64,000 bases of DNA from Roseimicrobium gellanilyticum (GTDB lineage Bacteria > Verrucomicrobiota > Verrucomicrobiia > Verrucomicrobiales > Verrucomicrobiaceae), in contig NZ_QNRR01000004.1 of the NCBI RefSeq assembly GCF_003315205.1, forward strand, positions 372,001 to 436,000. The letters are read 5' to 3'. A program made the position numbers and the translations under genes. Of the stretch, positions 9,113 to 17,276 are shown piece by piece. Numbering within the stretch: the first letter of the stretch is position 1; each line of letters opens with the position of its first letter. Below the pieces are notes generated by a model. The model was not told where the DNA came from and searched no databases. It saw only the letters and a list, made by a program, of their open reading frames with translations.

Positions 9113-10018
9113 CTACCGCCAGTCAGCCGTCACGGCCAGCAGCCATTCACGTGCTGCTTTTCTTTCTGGAATGTCACGCAGCACCCACTGGTCCGAATGA
9201 TTGCGAAATGGGATGGCGCGGAAGGTGAAGTCACCTTTCACCCCGGTGCTCTGCAGGTACTCCTCCACACCTTTGGTGCTGCCCTCGTGTGATATCCATT
9301 GCGGTCTTCCCTCCAGACGCTGAAGTCTCTCCAATGCTGAGGCACGATCTGCTCCGGCATAGGGCCAGCGCGCATTGACGCCATCGTAGTGCGAGTGGCA
9401 GAAGAAGGCTCGCCATTGAGGAGCCACGATGTCATTGTGGAGACCGAGGTAGTTGCAGGCAATGGCACCTCTTGAAAAGCCAGCGAGGATCATGCAGTCG
9501 ATATCGGCGCCGTATTTCTCCGCCACCATCTTCAGGGTGGCTGTGGCGTAGCGGTTGGTTTCGATGACGTCACCCCACCACTTGGTGGCATTCCGTTTCG
9601 TGCCGTCGGCCATCTCAATGTATGGCAGGCATACCCAGATGAAGCCTTGCCCATTGCTGAGTCCGTAGCCGAGATTGCTTCCCTGCACCGTGCCTTCGGA
9701 GACATCGCCGTATTTGTTCTTGTAGCCACCATTGCCAGCGTACTCGGCGATCACGGGAAACTTTTTTCCGCCCTTGGGTGTCCAGTCGGTGGGCAGATAG
9801 AGAGCGTGATGCACCTGGGTGCCCTCCCAGCCGGGTGTGGTTTGCCTCACCCGGTGTCCGGCAGTCGGCGTGGCGTCTTCTCCTTCCATGGCCGGGACGG
9901 TCAGGTCCGTGGGAACGGAGGAGAGGTCGGGCAGCTCCTGGCCGCCCGCCATGGCGAGCATGGTGAAAAAGATGAAGCATCCTCGTAGGAGCAAAGCGGA
10001 GGGGGAGTGCGTATTCAT
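9113..10018 (-). CDS. Secreted alpha/beta hydrolase (esterase-like)
   Basis: A 301-residue protein with a hydrophobic signal peptide (residues about 8-25, ending in ALA-like M-A-M-A-G-G). It has an alpha/beta hydrolase nucleophile elbow G-F-S-R-G at residues 180-184 (Ser182), a likely acid residue in the following loop (Y-D-G, about residue 212) and a candidate catalytic His at R-N-H-S-D (about 274). These suggest an exported esterase or lipase-like enzyme, but the substrate cannot be assigned. It lies on the opposite strand between two paralogous DTG proteins, its stop only 12 bp from the end of the first one (convergent), and its start diverges from the second. Confidence 0.75.
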   Translation of the reverse strand: MNTHSPSALLLRGCFIFFTMLAMAGGQELPDLSSVPTDLTVPAMEGEDATPTAGHRVRQTTPGWEGTQVHHALYLPTDWTPKGGKKFPVIAEYAGNGGYKNKYGDVSEGTVQGSNLGYGLSNGQGFIWVCLPYIEMADGTKRNATKWWGDVIETNRYATATLKMVAEKYGADIDCMILAGFSRGAIACNYLGLHNDIVAPQWRAFFCHSHYDGVNARWPYAGADRASALERLQRLEGRPQWISHEGSTKGVEEYLQSTGVKGDFTFRAIPFRNHSDQWVLRDIPERKAAREWLLAVTADWR

Positions 10019-10123
10019 GGGTGCATGGGCAAAATCAAGGCCGGACCGGGTGTGAACAACGCAACAGAATCATGCTTGCTTGCGCTTGGCAGGTGGTCAA
10101 AGCCGCGTTACGAAGCGGGGCGC

Positions 10124-11179
10124 ATGATGAATCTGTTCCGCGCCGGTGCGGCCAAGCTTTCGGGTCATCTCCTCCTCCTGCTCCTCGGTCTGGCGGTGGG
10201 AGGGTGCGCTGCCAGTTCTCATCAGCGGGTGTCACATGGCACCCTGCGCACGCTGCAGAGTCGCGCGGTGGAAGCCTCCCGTCTCGGGGTGAATCTCCGC
10301 GATGGTGAGCTGGATGTGCAGGTGGACCACACGCATGGGGGCCGGCCTACGGTGACAGTGCCGATGAAGTGGCACCACGGTCTGCCTGCGATGGATGGCC
10401 AGATCAATGGCAGACCGGTGCTCCTGATCATGGATACCGGGAGCCAGGGGTGCCTGGTGCTGGATGCAGACACGGCAGTGCGCGCAAAGGTGGATACACT
10501 GCGGCATTCCCCGGATCGCTTCCGTCTTGAGGGTGCCTTCGGCAGCGAGCCCGCCATTGTGGGACGTGCACGCGAGGTGAAGGTGGGTGCGTGGAACATC
10601 CAGGGGCTGCCCTGCCTGATTCGCACGCATCGGAGCCTTACGGGGGGGGGCTTCTTCCGGGAGCAAATTACCCTGAACATCTGGGGCATGGCGCTGCTGC
10701 ATCAGGCCTGCACCTACCTCACGCTGGACCACAAGAGGGACCAGATCACCTTTGGTTTTGATGGCAGCTACCAGCCGCAGCGGGGGAATGAAGTGTGGAA
10801 GGTGCCGCTGAGATTCCGCCACGGTCTGCCCTACGTACAGATTGGCAATGGGCAGGCCAAGTGGGAGGCGCTGCTGGATTCGGGGGCGAACTCGCCGCTG
10901 GAGATCACCCAGGAGGTGGCCCAGCGCGGAAACCTGCTTGCGAGCGCGCGGACGCTGCCAGGTCAGCGCTTCGGCGTGGGCGTGGCGGATGGCGATGCCC
11001 TTGATACCCTGCAACGTGTGGTGGTCCCGAAGCTCTTCGGACTGGGACTCACCATGCGTGATGTGCCCGCCTTCATCGTGCGGGATGAGCCGAAGGTGGG
11101 CTCGGGTCTGCTGGCACACTATCGTGCCACGATCGATTTCCGGAGGAACCTGCTCTGGCTGGAAGTTCCCCGGCAGTGA
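10124..11179 (+). CDS. Lipoprotein with retropepsin-type DTG/DSG motifs (paralogue 2)
   Basis: A 351-residue protein. The ATG at 10124 gives a compact N-terminus, then a leucine-rich hydrophobic core and a good lipobox (L-A-V-G-G-C), so it is probably lipid-anchored. I-M-D-T-G-S-Q (DTG at 104-106) and L-L-D-S-G-A-N (DSG at 252-254) mark two aspartic protease-like halves. DSG is an accepted variant of the catalytic triplet in this clan. It aligns without large gaps to the gene at 8018, sharing for example 'PCLIR'/'LCLIR' and a W/F-G-M-A-L segment, so the pair arose by duplication. An upstream in-frame start at 10007 would add 39 residues lacking signal character and is rejected. Confidence 0.75.
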   Translation: MMNLFRAGAAKLSGHLLLLLLGLAVGGCAASSHQRVSHGTLRTLQSRAVEASRLGVNLRDGELDVQVDHTHGGRPTVTVPMKWHHGLPAMDGQINGRPVLLIMDTGSQGCLVLDADTAVRAKVDTLRHSPDRFRLEGAFGSEPAIVGRAREVKVGAWNIQGLPCLIRTHRSLTGGGFFREQITLNIWGMALLHQACTYLTLDHKRDQITFGFDGSYQPQRGNEVWKVPLRFRHGLPYVQIGNGQAKWEALLDSGANSPLEITQEVAQRGNLLASARTLPGQRFGVGVADGDALDTLQRVVVPKLFGLGLTMRDVPAFIVRDEPKVGSGLLAHYRATIDFRRNLLWLEVPRQ

Positions 11180-11259
11180 AGTGACACCATAATAAAGATG
11201 ACGAGTGCACACTTCTGGTGGAAAGGCAGTGGCGTCATCGCCTCAACTGCTTCCCACCC

Positions 11260-12396
11260 ATGAAGACCATCGCCGCGGTGCTGCATGAGCGCGGGCTGCC
11301 CAAGCCCTATGCCACGAGCCAGCCGCTCGTGATTGAAGAACTGGAACTCGACGGTCCGCAGGAGGGCGAGGTCCTCGTGGAGATGACCGCCGCCGGTCTG
11401 TGCCACTCGGACCTCTCCGTACTGAATGGCACGCGCCTGTGGCCGCTCCCCATTGTCATCGGGCACGAGGCATGCGGCATCGTGCGGGAGGTGGGACATG
11501 GGGTGAAGGACCTGCGTGAAGGCGAGCACGTGGTGTTCTCGTTTCTGCCCACGTGCGGGCATTGTCCCATGTGCTCCTGCGGCCGCCCCTCCCTCTGTGA
11601 ACCGGGCGTGATGGCGAACCGTGCTGGCAAGCTGATCACCGGAGGTGTGCGCTTCTGGAAAGGCGGCGCGAGCCGGGTGCATCATCACTCCGGTATCGCG
11701 GGGTACTCACAGTACAGTGTGGTCGCCCGGGAATCGATCGTGAAGGTGCCTCAGGACATCCCTCCAGAAACGGCGGTACTTTTCGGCTGCGCGATCATGA
11801 CCGGCGTGGGCGCAGTGATTAATACGGCCAAGGTGCCTGCGGGAACCTCCGTGGTCGTCTTCGGTATGGGAGGCGTGGGTCTCAGTGTCGTGATGGGTGC
11901 GCGTGCAGCCGGGGCGCATCCCATCATTGCCGTGGACGTGCTGGACTCCAAGCTGGAACTCGCGAAACAGTGCGGTGCCACCCATGTGGTGAATGCTTCC
12001 CGTGTGGACCCGGTGGCCGCGGTTCGTGACCTGACGCATGGGGGGGTGGATCACGCGTTCGAAGCGGTGGGGAATGTGAAGGTCATTGAGCAGGCCTTTG
12101 CCAGTGCGAAGCGGGGCGGTCGCGCAGTGAGCATTGGCCTGACGCATCCTGACAGCAAAATCACCCTGCCTGCGCTGGCCTTTGCTGCGGAAGAAAAGGT
12201 GCTCATGGGCAGTTACATGGGCTCCTGTGTGCCGCAGCGGGATATTCCGAGATACATGGAACTGTACCGCACCGGAGCCCTGCCCGTGGATCTGCTCAGG
12301 ACTCGCACCATTTCCCTGGAACAGGTGAATGAAGGGTTCGACCTGCTGGATAGTGGCGAAGTGGCGCGGCAGGTGATCCGGTTTGCGCGGGGGTAG
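11260..12396 (+). CDS. Zinc-dependent alcohol dehydrogenase
   Basis: A 378-residue medium-chain dehydrogenase/reductase. Visible features in order are the catalytic zinc Cys in G-L-C-H-S-D (about residue 48), the G-H-E-A-C-G motif (His70/Glu71), the structural zinc lobe with four closely spaced Cys (C-G-H-C-P-M-C ... C), and a Rossmann glycine motif G-M-G-G-V-G at about residues 205-210. It oxidises an alcohol or S-hydroxymethyl-type adduct with NAD(P); overall it resembles the class III / Zn-ADH group in length and motif layout. The 'KTIAAVLHERG' start at ATG 11260 is chosen; a GTG-type extension upstream has no family character. It stands alone, with a non-coding repeat region downstream. 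Confidence 0.85.
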   Translation: MKTIAAVLHERGLPKPYATSQPLVIEELELDGPQEGEVLVEMTAAGLCHSDLSVLNGTRLWPLPIVIGHEACGIVREVGHGVKDLREGEHVVFSFLPTCGHCPMCSCGRPSLCEPGVMANRAGKLITGGVRFWKGGASRVHHHSGIAGYSQYSVVARESIVKVPQDIPPETAVLFGCAIMTGVGAVINTAKVPAGTSVVVFGMGGVGLSVVMGARAAGAHPIIAVDVLDSKLELAKQCGATHVVNASRVDPVAAVRDLTHGGVDHAFEAVGNVKVIEQAFASAKRGGRAVSIGLTHPDSKITLPALAFAAEEKVLMGSYMGSCVPQRDIPRYMELYRTGALPVDLLRTRTISLEQVNEGFDLLDSGEVARQVIRFARG

Positions 12397-12418
12397 GGAG
12401 CGCAGGTCGCGAAAAAAT

Positions 12419-12486
12419 GTAGCTTCAGCTTCAGCCGAATCTGGCTGGGCTGCAGGGTGGTTTCATCCGGCTGAAGCCGAAGCTAC
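12419..12486. repeat. Inverted repeat, family E, copy 1
   Basis: Arms GTAGCTTCAGCTTCAGCCG (12419-12437) and its near-perfect reverse complement (12468-12486; 18 of 19 match) enclose about 30 bp. The same arm sequence recurs at 18554-18641 and as a single arm near 29947, so this is a dispersed palindromic family and not only the terminator of the alcohol dehydrogenase gene. There is no T-run after the hairpin in the plus direction beyond 'CTTTG'. Confidence 0.8.
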
Positions 12487-12828
12487 TTTGATAGCGCATC
12501 GTCACGTGGCTAGCTCCCCTCTGGACGATCCCATTCGATGTACTTCGGCCCGCGCATCGGCCGCCGGGTAGACGGGCGATGGCAGAGTCTCTTGAACAGG
12601 CGAAACAGCGTCTTCATCTGGAGGTCTTGCATGGGAGTTAGGCGTGGGGTGCTGTAGGGTATGAGCGGGTTCGTGTTATTTTGAACACTACACGTTTGTA
12701 CATCTTCCGCAAGACTTAAACGTTGGGAATTTTCCCTGGAAAGACCTGAAAAAGGGAACGCGTCCCTCCCGAGTCGCTGGGCGAGCCCATCTGCCACCCT
12801 GCGAGAGCAAGTCGGAATAAGCCGAACC

Positions 12829-12872
12829 TCTCAGTCTCCGATGTTCCTCTGTGTTGAATCCAATGCAGCCCA
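12829..12872. repeat. Interspersed repeat, family F (CAGAG type), partial copy
   Basis: Reads CAGTCTCCGATGTTCCTCTG then GTGTTGAATCCAATGCAG. This is the inverse of the element at 29571-29621 and 59730-59790, which share the AACTTCGGAGACTGA end and a GGATTCAAC/GGATCCAAC end. This copy is shorter, lacking the middle CAGAGAC units. Confidence 0.7.
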
Positions 12873-12930
12873 CCGCACCCACCCAACTCCCTCAACAAGG
12901 AACGAAGAACCAAGCACCAACAACCCTCAA

Positions 12931-14022
12931 CTACTTCACCTCCACCGCCCACACTTCCGGCGAGCGGAAGCCTGGGCGAGCTTCGCCACTGGGGATGATG
13001 ATGCGACCATTCCACAGGGTGGTGGGTACCGTAGCGCGGGAGATGGGGCCATCTGCGAGGCGTCTCCACTCACCGGCGGTGACGTCGAAGAGGAGTGTGC
13101 CCTTGGGGAAGCCGGGGTGCTCGGTCTCGGGTTTGAAGCCGACCTTGCCGCCGTCATCGCCACAGAGGAGCAGCGGTCCGCGCTCGGTGCTGGGAGCAGG
13201 AGTGCAGGCGGCGACAGCCACCTGCGGGACATCGGGCAGCTTTTCCCAGGTGTTCTTCCTAGGAGTGAAGCGGTAGGCGTCCTTCAGCCAGTCGCGGGCG
13301 GGCTTGCCATCCTTGTCCGCATGCAGGGCGGCGCCGGTGAAGAGGTAGAAGGCGCCTTCATGCGCACCGGCGGTGGCCAGCATACGCTCCGATCCTGGCC
13401 ACGTGGGCAGTGTCTGCCAGGTGGCGTTGGCATCGGCGAGGTTCAGCGACCAGAAGGTGTGCATGGCCTTCGTGGCATCCGGCTTCTCGATGCCGCCGGC
13501 TACATAGAGTGTATCATTGATGAGTACACCACAGGTATTCGCGCAGGGCTGGGGCAGGGAGGGCAGGGGGCGAGTGGTGATTTTTCCACCCTCCAGCTTC
13601 AGCGCGTACACATCGGCCCGGTGTCCCTCCGCATTGCTGCCGCCGGCGCAGATGACTTCATCCTTCCAGGTGACGCTGACGCCGTAGCCGATGGGCTTGG
13701 GTAGCTTCCCCGCGTGGCGCCACTGGCCATCGGGCTTCTCCAGCACCCAGATGTCATCATACCAAATCTTCGTACCGCCTTCCCACGGGCGTTTCCCGGG
13801 GAAGTTCGCGCCACCGGCCACGAGCAGCGCGCTGCCACTCACACCGGCATGCATCGCGGCGAATCCTTCCTTGTCCGGCAGGTTCGAGAGCTGCGACCAG
13901 TTGAGGATGGGAAGGGCGGGGGATGATTGCGCGTGGGACATCAGGGGCAGGGAGAGGGCGAGAGACAGGAGGAAGAGGGGGAGAATGGGAGAGAGGGAGA
14001 GGGAAGTCATTCCGGGATGCAT
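12931..14022 (-). CDS. Exported kelch-repeat protein, N-acetylneuraminate epimerase (NanM)-like
   Basis: A 363-residue protein with a signal peptide (hydrophobic LPLFLLSLALSLPLMSHA ending in A-Q). The mature part is a beta-propeller with repeated kelch signatures, seen as 'VAGGANFPG', 'ICAGGSNAEG', 'YVAGGIE' and 'LLCGDDGG' followed by W-containing strands. The GG-A-N-F-P-G-K-R-P-W-E-G-G segment is typical of the YjhT/NanM mutarotase group and of the 'cyclically permuted mutarotase' proteins, which interconvert sialic acid anomers in the periplasm. The substrate here is inference. Start choice: ATG 14022 or 14010 both place the signal peptide at the N-terminus; the longer frame upstream runs through an inverted repeat and is not credible. 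Confidence 0.75.
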   Translation of the reverse strand: MHPGMTSLSLSPILPLFLLSLALSLPLMSHAQSSPALPILNWSQLSNLPDKEGFAAMHAGVSGSALLVAGGANFPGKRPWEGGTKIWYDDIWVLEKPDGQWRHAGKLPKPIGYGVSVTWKDEVICAGGSNAEGHRADVYALKLEGGKITTRPLPSLPQPCANTCGVLINDTLYVAGGIEKPDATKAMHTFWSLNLADANATWQTLPTWPGSERMLATAGAHEGAFYLFTGAALHADKDGKPARDWLKDAYRFTPRKNTWEKLPDVPQVAVAACTPAPSTERGPLLLCGDDGGKVGFKPETEHPGFPKGTLLFDVTAGEWRRLADGPISRATVPTTLWNGRIIIPSGEARPGFRSPEVWAVEVK

Positions 14023-14087
14023 GCGCGAAGTCCTTTGGCGTGCGGTGTGGAACAGGTCCGTCACAGTTCGAGTCGCTGCTGAGCACC

Positions 14088-14220
14088 GCGACCAGCGGTC
14101 GCAGCCACAGTAACGGCGGTCGTGGTCATGGTAATGGCCGTGGCTGTCGGAGTGACATGCATGCCCATGGCTGCGGACGAATGTCCTTGCTTCAGAACTG
14201 TGGTTGCGACCGGTGGTCGC
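14088..14220. repeat. Inverted repeat upstream of the kelch gene
   Basis: The arm GCGACCAGCGGTCGCAGCCACAG (first 20 bases GCGACCAGCGGTCGCAGCCA, 14088-14110) pairs with 14198-14220 with two mismatches. Each arm is itself palindromic (GCGACC..GGTCGC), so a cruciform or stacked hairpin is possible. It occupies the spacing between the kelch gene start and the end of the FAD enzyme gene, both on the minus strand. I found no second copy in the window. Confidence 0.65.
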
Positions 14221-14273
14221 GAATGGGGCATCTTCTCTCATGACTGACAGGGTTCCTTTCCATAGACTCCCGT

Positions 14274-16958
14274 CTATTTAGCGCCAGACTTCAGCAGCGT
14301 GTAGATCACCAAGGCCGCATCACCACGGGTGATGGTGTCTGACTTGGCATCGATACGCTTCGACGCACCGTGCACCGCTTCTTCGTTCATGCCTTTCGCA
14401 CTGCGCACGAGCTTCAGGAAGTCCTGTGTCTTCATGGCCACGGCGTCCTTGCTGATGGCTGCCTTTGCGATGGACTCAGCGAGGTGGCGGGTGACGCTGG
14501 GGTTGTTTGCGCCCTCGCTGCTCGCGAGTTTGGCAAACGTCTCCACCCACAGCTTCGCGGTCACGCCATCGAGGCGGTCGGTGGGGCGGGCGTCGTAGCC
14601 GTCGAAGAAGCCCTGCGTGGCGAGGTACTGCACGGCGGGAATCCATGCTTCTTCATTCGTGACCTTCACATCATTGAAGAAGCTCACGAGGAACTGGCGT
14701 TCGGCGAGGGTGCGCACGAGCTTGCGGCTATCCAGCGCGGCGGGAGTGGTCTTGTCCTTGATGGCTTGTGCCGCGGCGAATCCAGCGGCCTCACCGGTCT
14801 GCATCCACACGGGCTCCAGGCGGATGGCGCCCCACATGACGTGCGTGGCGGAGAGGCAGATGGGCACGAGCAGATTGTCCACGCCCTGGGGCAGCAGGCT
14901 GCGGTAGGGAATCTGTGCGGGGCGCGACTCCTCGGTGAGGATGAGCTTGCCGTCATACTTGAAGCCGGGACGCGAGTCCGTGGTGCAGGAGTGCGAGTCC
15001 TGGTACCAATCGGTGGTGCCGATGCTGTCGTGCTGAATCGGCGTGCGCGCATAACCTTTCGCGGCAAAGCCATCGAGCTCCGTCAGCACATGGCGGCCCA
15101 CGATGCGGCGGGCTTCACGCACATACATTTCATACGGGATGTGCCCGTTGTCCTTGAACTCATCCTTCGGCAGGCCCCACTGGCGGAATCCTTCGCGCGC
15201 TTTTTCCGAAACGGACTCGTCATTCTGAAGGAACCAGATGAGACCAAGTGCGAAGTTCTTGTGCCGCTCGATGATCTTCTCGCGCTTCGGCCAGTCCGCC
15301 TCGGGATACTCGTGGTTTTCCCCGGGAAGAATCGGGCTGTTCATGTGGGACTTCAGATTGGGGCCCGCATTCGTGGAGATGGATTTGCGACCGAAGTTCA
15401 CATACTCCTCGCGGTTGTAGCCGGGAGGCGGTTCGGTGAGCATGAGGCGGTTCTCCGGGTCCTTCGTCACGCAAAAGCGGTAGTTGTACGCCTGCACGGC
15501 GCCATCCGCGGTGAAGGGACTGGTGGGATCCACGGTGCCCTGGCGGGAACCATAGGGGCGGATGTTCAACCTGCCCTCGATGGCGTCGACCGGAGCGGAG
15601 TCGCTGTCGATATTCACAAAGGCCTTGCCCGCGTGTGGCTCGTTGAACTCGGCGCGTGCTTCGCGGCCCACGCGGAAGGGGACCTTCGCCAGCGCGAAGA
15701 GATCGCCTTCATACGTGCTATCGGCGAAGACGGTGGCCTTTGCCGTGATGTCGTTCTGCGTGCCATACTCGCGCAGGGTCACGCCCTTGAGGATGGCGCC
15801 TTCGCGATCGAGGGACACGGGATAGTGCGAGAGCAGCAGCGTGAGATTCTTCTCACCAGCCACGAGGCGGTTGAATTCGCGCTCATTCACCTTCGATTCC
15901 GCCCAGCCGATGGGATACTTCTGGTGGGAGTAGCGGATGATTTGATGGTCAGGCGAGTCCTTGCCGAAGCGGTCGATGTAGTACTTCTCGATATTCCCCA
16001 GCAACTCGGTGAAGAGCGGTGCACGTGGGCCGCCATAGAGCGCATCCCACTGCATGAGACCATTGCTCATCATGCCGCCGATGTGGCGGTTGTGCTGCAC
16101 GAGCAGAACGGTGAGGCCTTCACGCGCGGCACGCACGGCGCAGGCGGTGCCACCGGCGGTCGCGCCGACCACGATGAGATTATAGGATTTCCCATTCACT
16201 TGCGCTGCGGGCACGTTCTTCGCGAGGGCGATGGGGGCGTTGTCAGGCGTGATGCCAGTCTTTCGTTCGGCTGTCTTCTCCGCGAGTGGCGAGAGGGCGG
16301 CTGCCGCTGCGAGACGCGCGCGGGCTGCGGTGTGCTCGGGAGAAGACTCCACTTCCTTGGAGCGGGTGGATGCGGGGACGAGTTCTTTCTTTCCTGTGGG
16401 CGTGCTCGCGGTGAAGCCGGAGGGCAATTTGCCATCGCGTTCCGACTTCGCGAGGGCGATGGGCACGAACTGCACGCCATCCACCACCACATAACCGTCC
16501 GCGCCCTTGTTGGTGATTTCGAGCGAGGCCTTGCCGCCTGCTTCGTAGCGGAACACACCGAGGGCGCGGGGCACGTTGTTTTGCAGGACCTCTTCGCGCT
16601 GGTTCACAGTCACGGTCTTCGCGCCGTCTGCGCTCTGGATGGTGACGGGCACATTCGTGGCGCGGTTCTTCGTGGCCACATAGAGGAGGCGCACTTCGTA
16701 GTCTCCGGGCTCGGTGATCTGCTGGGTGAAGGTCGCACTGGCTTCGCCCTGGTTCTTGTTGTCATCATGGCGGTAGCTCTTCCCGAGCAGCGGCGATTGT
16801 TTCTCGCTGGTGACCCAGGAGCCCTTGTACACTGCGGATTCATCATCCTGCACGAGACCGGCGGGCGCGGCGGCTGTGCACGGTGCGCAAGACAGCAGGC
16901 AAAACCCGCCAGCGAGTGCCAAGGTTCGCACATCGCAAAGGATGGAATGGTATATCAT
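14274..16958 (-). CDS. Exported FAD-dependent oxidoreductase with N-terminal beta-sandwich and SLH-like tail
   Basis: An 894-residue protein from ATG 16958, which directly precedes a signal peptide (LALAGGFCLLSCAPCTAAAPA). Residues about 30-170 form a beta-rich module with 'GDYEVRLLYVATKNRATNVP', resembling the golvesin/xanthan lyase-type accessory domain. The FAD-binding Rossmann start is V-V-G-A-T-A-G-G at about residues 263-270, followed by an 'HNRHIGGMMSNGL' segment, as in the FAD_oxidored family (PF12831-type). The last ~120 residues ('PAVQYLATQGFFDGYDARP' and 'ITRGDAALVIYTLL') look like S-layer homology repeats, suggesting envelope attachment. The substrate is unknown; in this phylum such enzymes accompany polysaccharide genes. 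A second protein of the same FAD family is encoded at 18974, forming part of the same minus-strand block. Confidence 0.78.
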   Translation of the reverse strand: MIYHSILCDVRTLALAGGFCLLSCAPCTAAAPAGLVQDDESAVYKGSWVTSEKQSPLLGKSYRHDDNKNQGEASATFTQQITEPGDYEVRLLYVATKNRATNVPVTIQSADGAKTVTVNQREEVLQNNVPRALGVFRYEAGGKASLEITNKGADGYVVVDGVQFVPIALAKSERDGKLPSGFTASTPTGKKELVPASTRSKEVESSPEHTAARARLAAAAALSPLAEKTAERKTGITPDNAPIALAKNVPAAQVNGKSYNLIVVGATAGGTACAVRAAREGLTVLLVQHNRHIGGMMSNGLMQWDALYGGPRAPLFTELLGNIEKYYIDRFGKDSPDHQIIRYSHQKYPIGWAESKVNEREFNRLVAGEKNLTLLLSHYPVSLDREGAILKGVTLREYGTQNDITAKATVFADSTYEGDLFALAKVPFRVGREARAEFNEPHAGKAFVNIDSDSAPVDAIEGRLNIRPYGSRQGTVDPTSPFTADGAVQAYNYRFCVTKDPENRLMLTEPPPGYNREEYVNFGRKSISTNAGPNLKSHMNSPILPGENHEYPEADWPKREKIIERHKNFALGLIWFLQNDESVSEKAREGFRQWGLPKDEFKDNGHIPYEMYVREARRIVGRHVLTELDGFAAKGYARTPIQHDSIGTTDWYQDSHSCTTDSRPGFKYDGKLILTEESRPAQIPYRSLLPQGVDNLLVPICLSATHVMWGAIRLEPVWMQTGEAAGFAAAQAIKDKTTPAALDSRKLVRTLAERQFLVSFFNDVKVTNEEAWIPAVQYLATQGFFDGYDARPTDRLDGVTAKLWVETFAKLASSEGANNPSVTRHLAESIAKAAISKDAVAMKTQDFLKLVRSAKGMNEEAVHGASKRIDAKSDTITRGDAALVIYTLLKSGAK

Positions 16959-16999
16959 GGTACGAAGGTGTGTGAAAAAAGGTGCTCTGCTCGAAACGT

Positions 17000-17204
17000 C
17001 GCTTTGCGTCTTGGAGTGCGGTGGCAAGCGCTAAAGCGCGACACCGCTTTCGCCGGAGGGGGTGACTGGAAAACGGGTTTCAACATCGGGACATCCCGGT
17101 TGGTTTGCTTGCTTTGGCGAATTGTACCCCGTCCGCTCCGGCAAAAGCGGTGTCGCGTCCCGCAAGGGGCGGGGACTTGCCACCGCACTCCAAGACGCAA
17201 AGCG
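17000..17204. repeat. Long inverted repeat, family A, copy 1
   Basis: The left arm starts CGCTTTGCGTCTTGGAGTGC at 17000 and the right arm ends with its reverse complement at 17204. The arms are about 60 bases and also share ACACCGCTTT / AAAGCGGTGT. It fills most of the 318-bp space between the FAD enzyme start and the TolB-like gene. Related copies are at 23701-23885 and 59561-59632. Confidence 0.85.
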
Positions 17205-17276
17205 CACTGGTTCATCAGGAGGGTGCATTTCAGTTCTCCCTGGATGGTGATTTGATTCAATGGCGCTTGACCACTT

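Larger units (their letters stand above)
12397..12930. other. Intergenic region with two repeat elements
   Basis: About 530 bp without a supported gene. It holds an inverted repeat (12419-12486) and a fragment of the CAGAG-type interspersed repeat (12829-12872), both described separately. A minus-strand ORF of about 95 codons lies in the middle but has no recognisable family, signal or ribosome binding site. Confidence 0.5.

Noticed and set aside
12510-12797. Minus-strand frame of 95 codons between alcohol dehydrogenase and kelch genes
   Set aside because: No ribosome binding site, signal or family; surrounded by repeats. Could be a real small gene, but there is no positive evidence.
14370-17255. 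Open frame of 961 codons on the plus strand
   Set aside because: Antisense to the FAD oxidoreductase; the minus strand shows a signal peptide and FAD motif, the plus strand does not.
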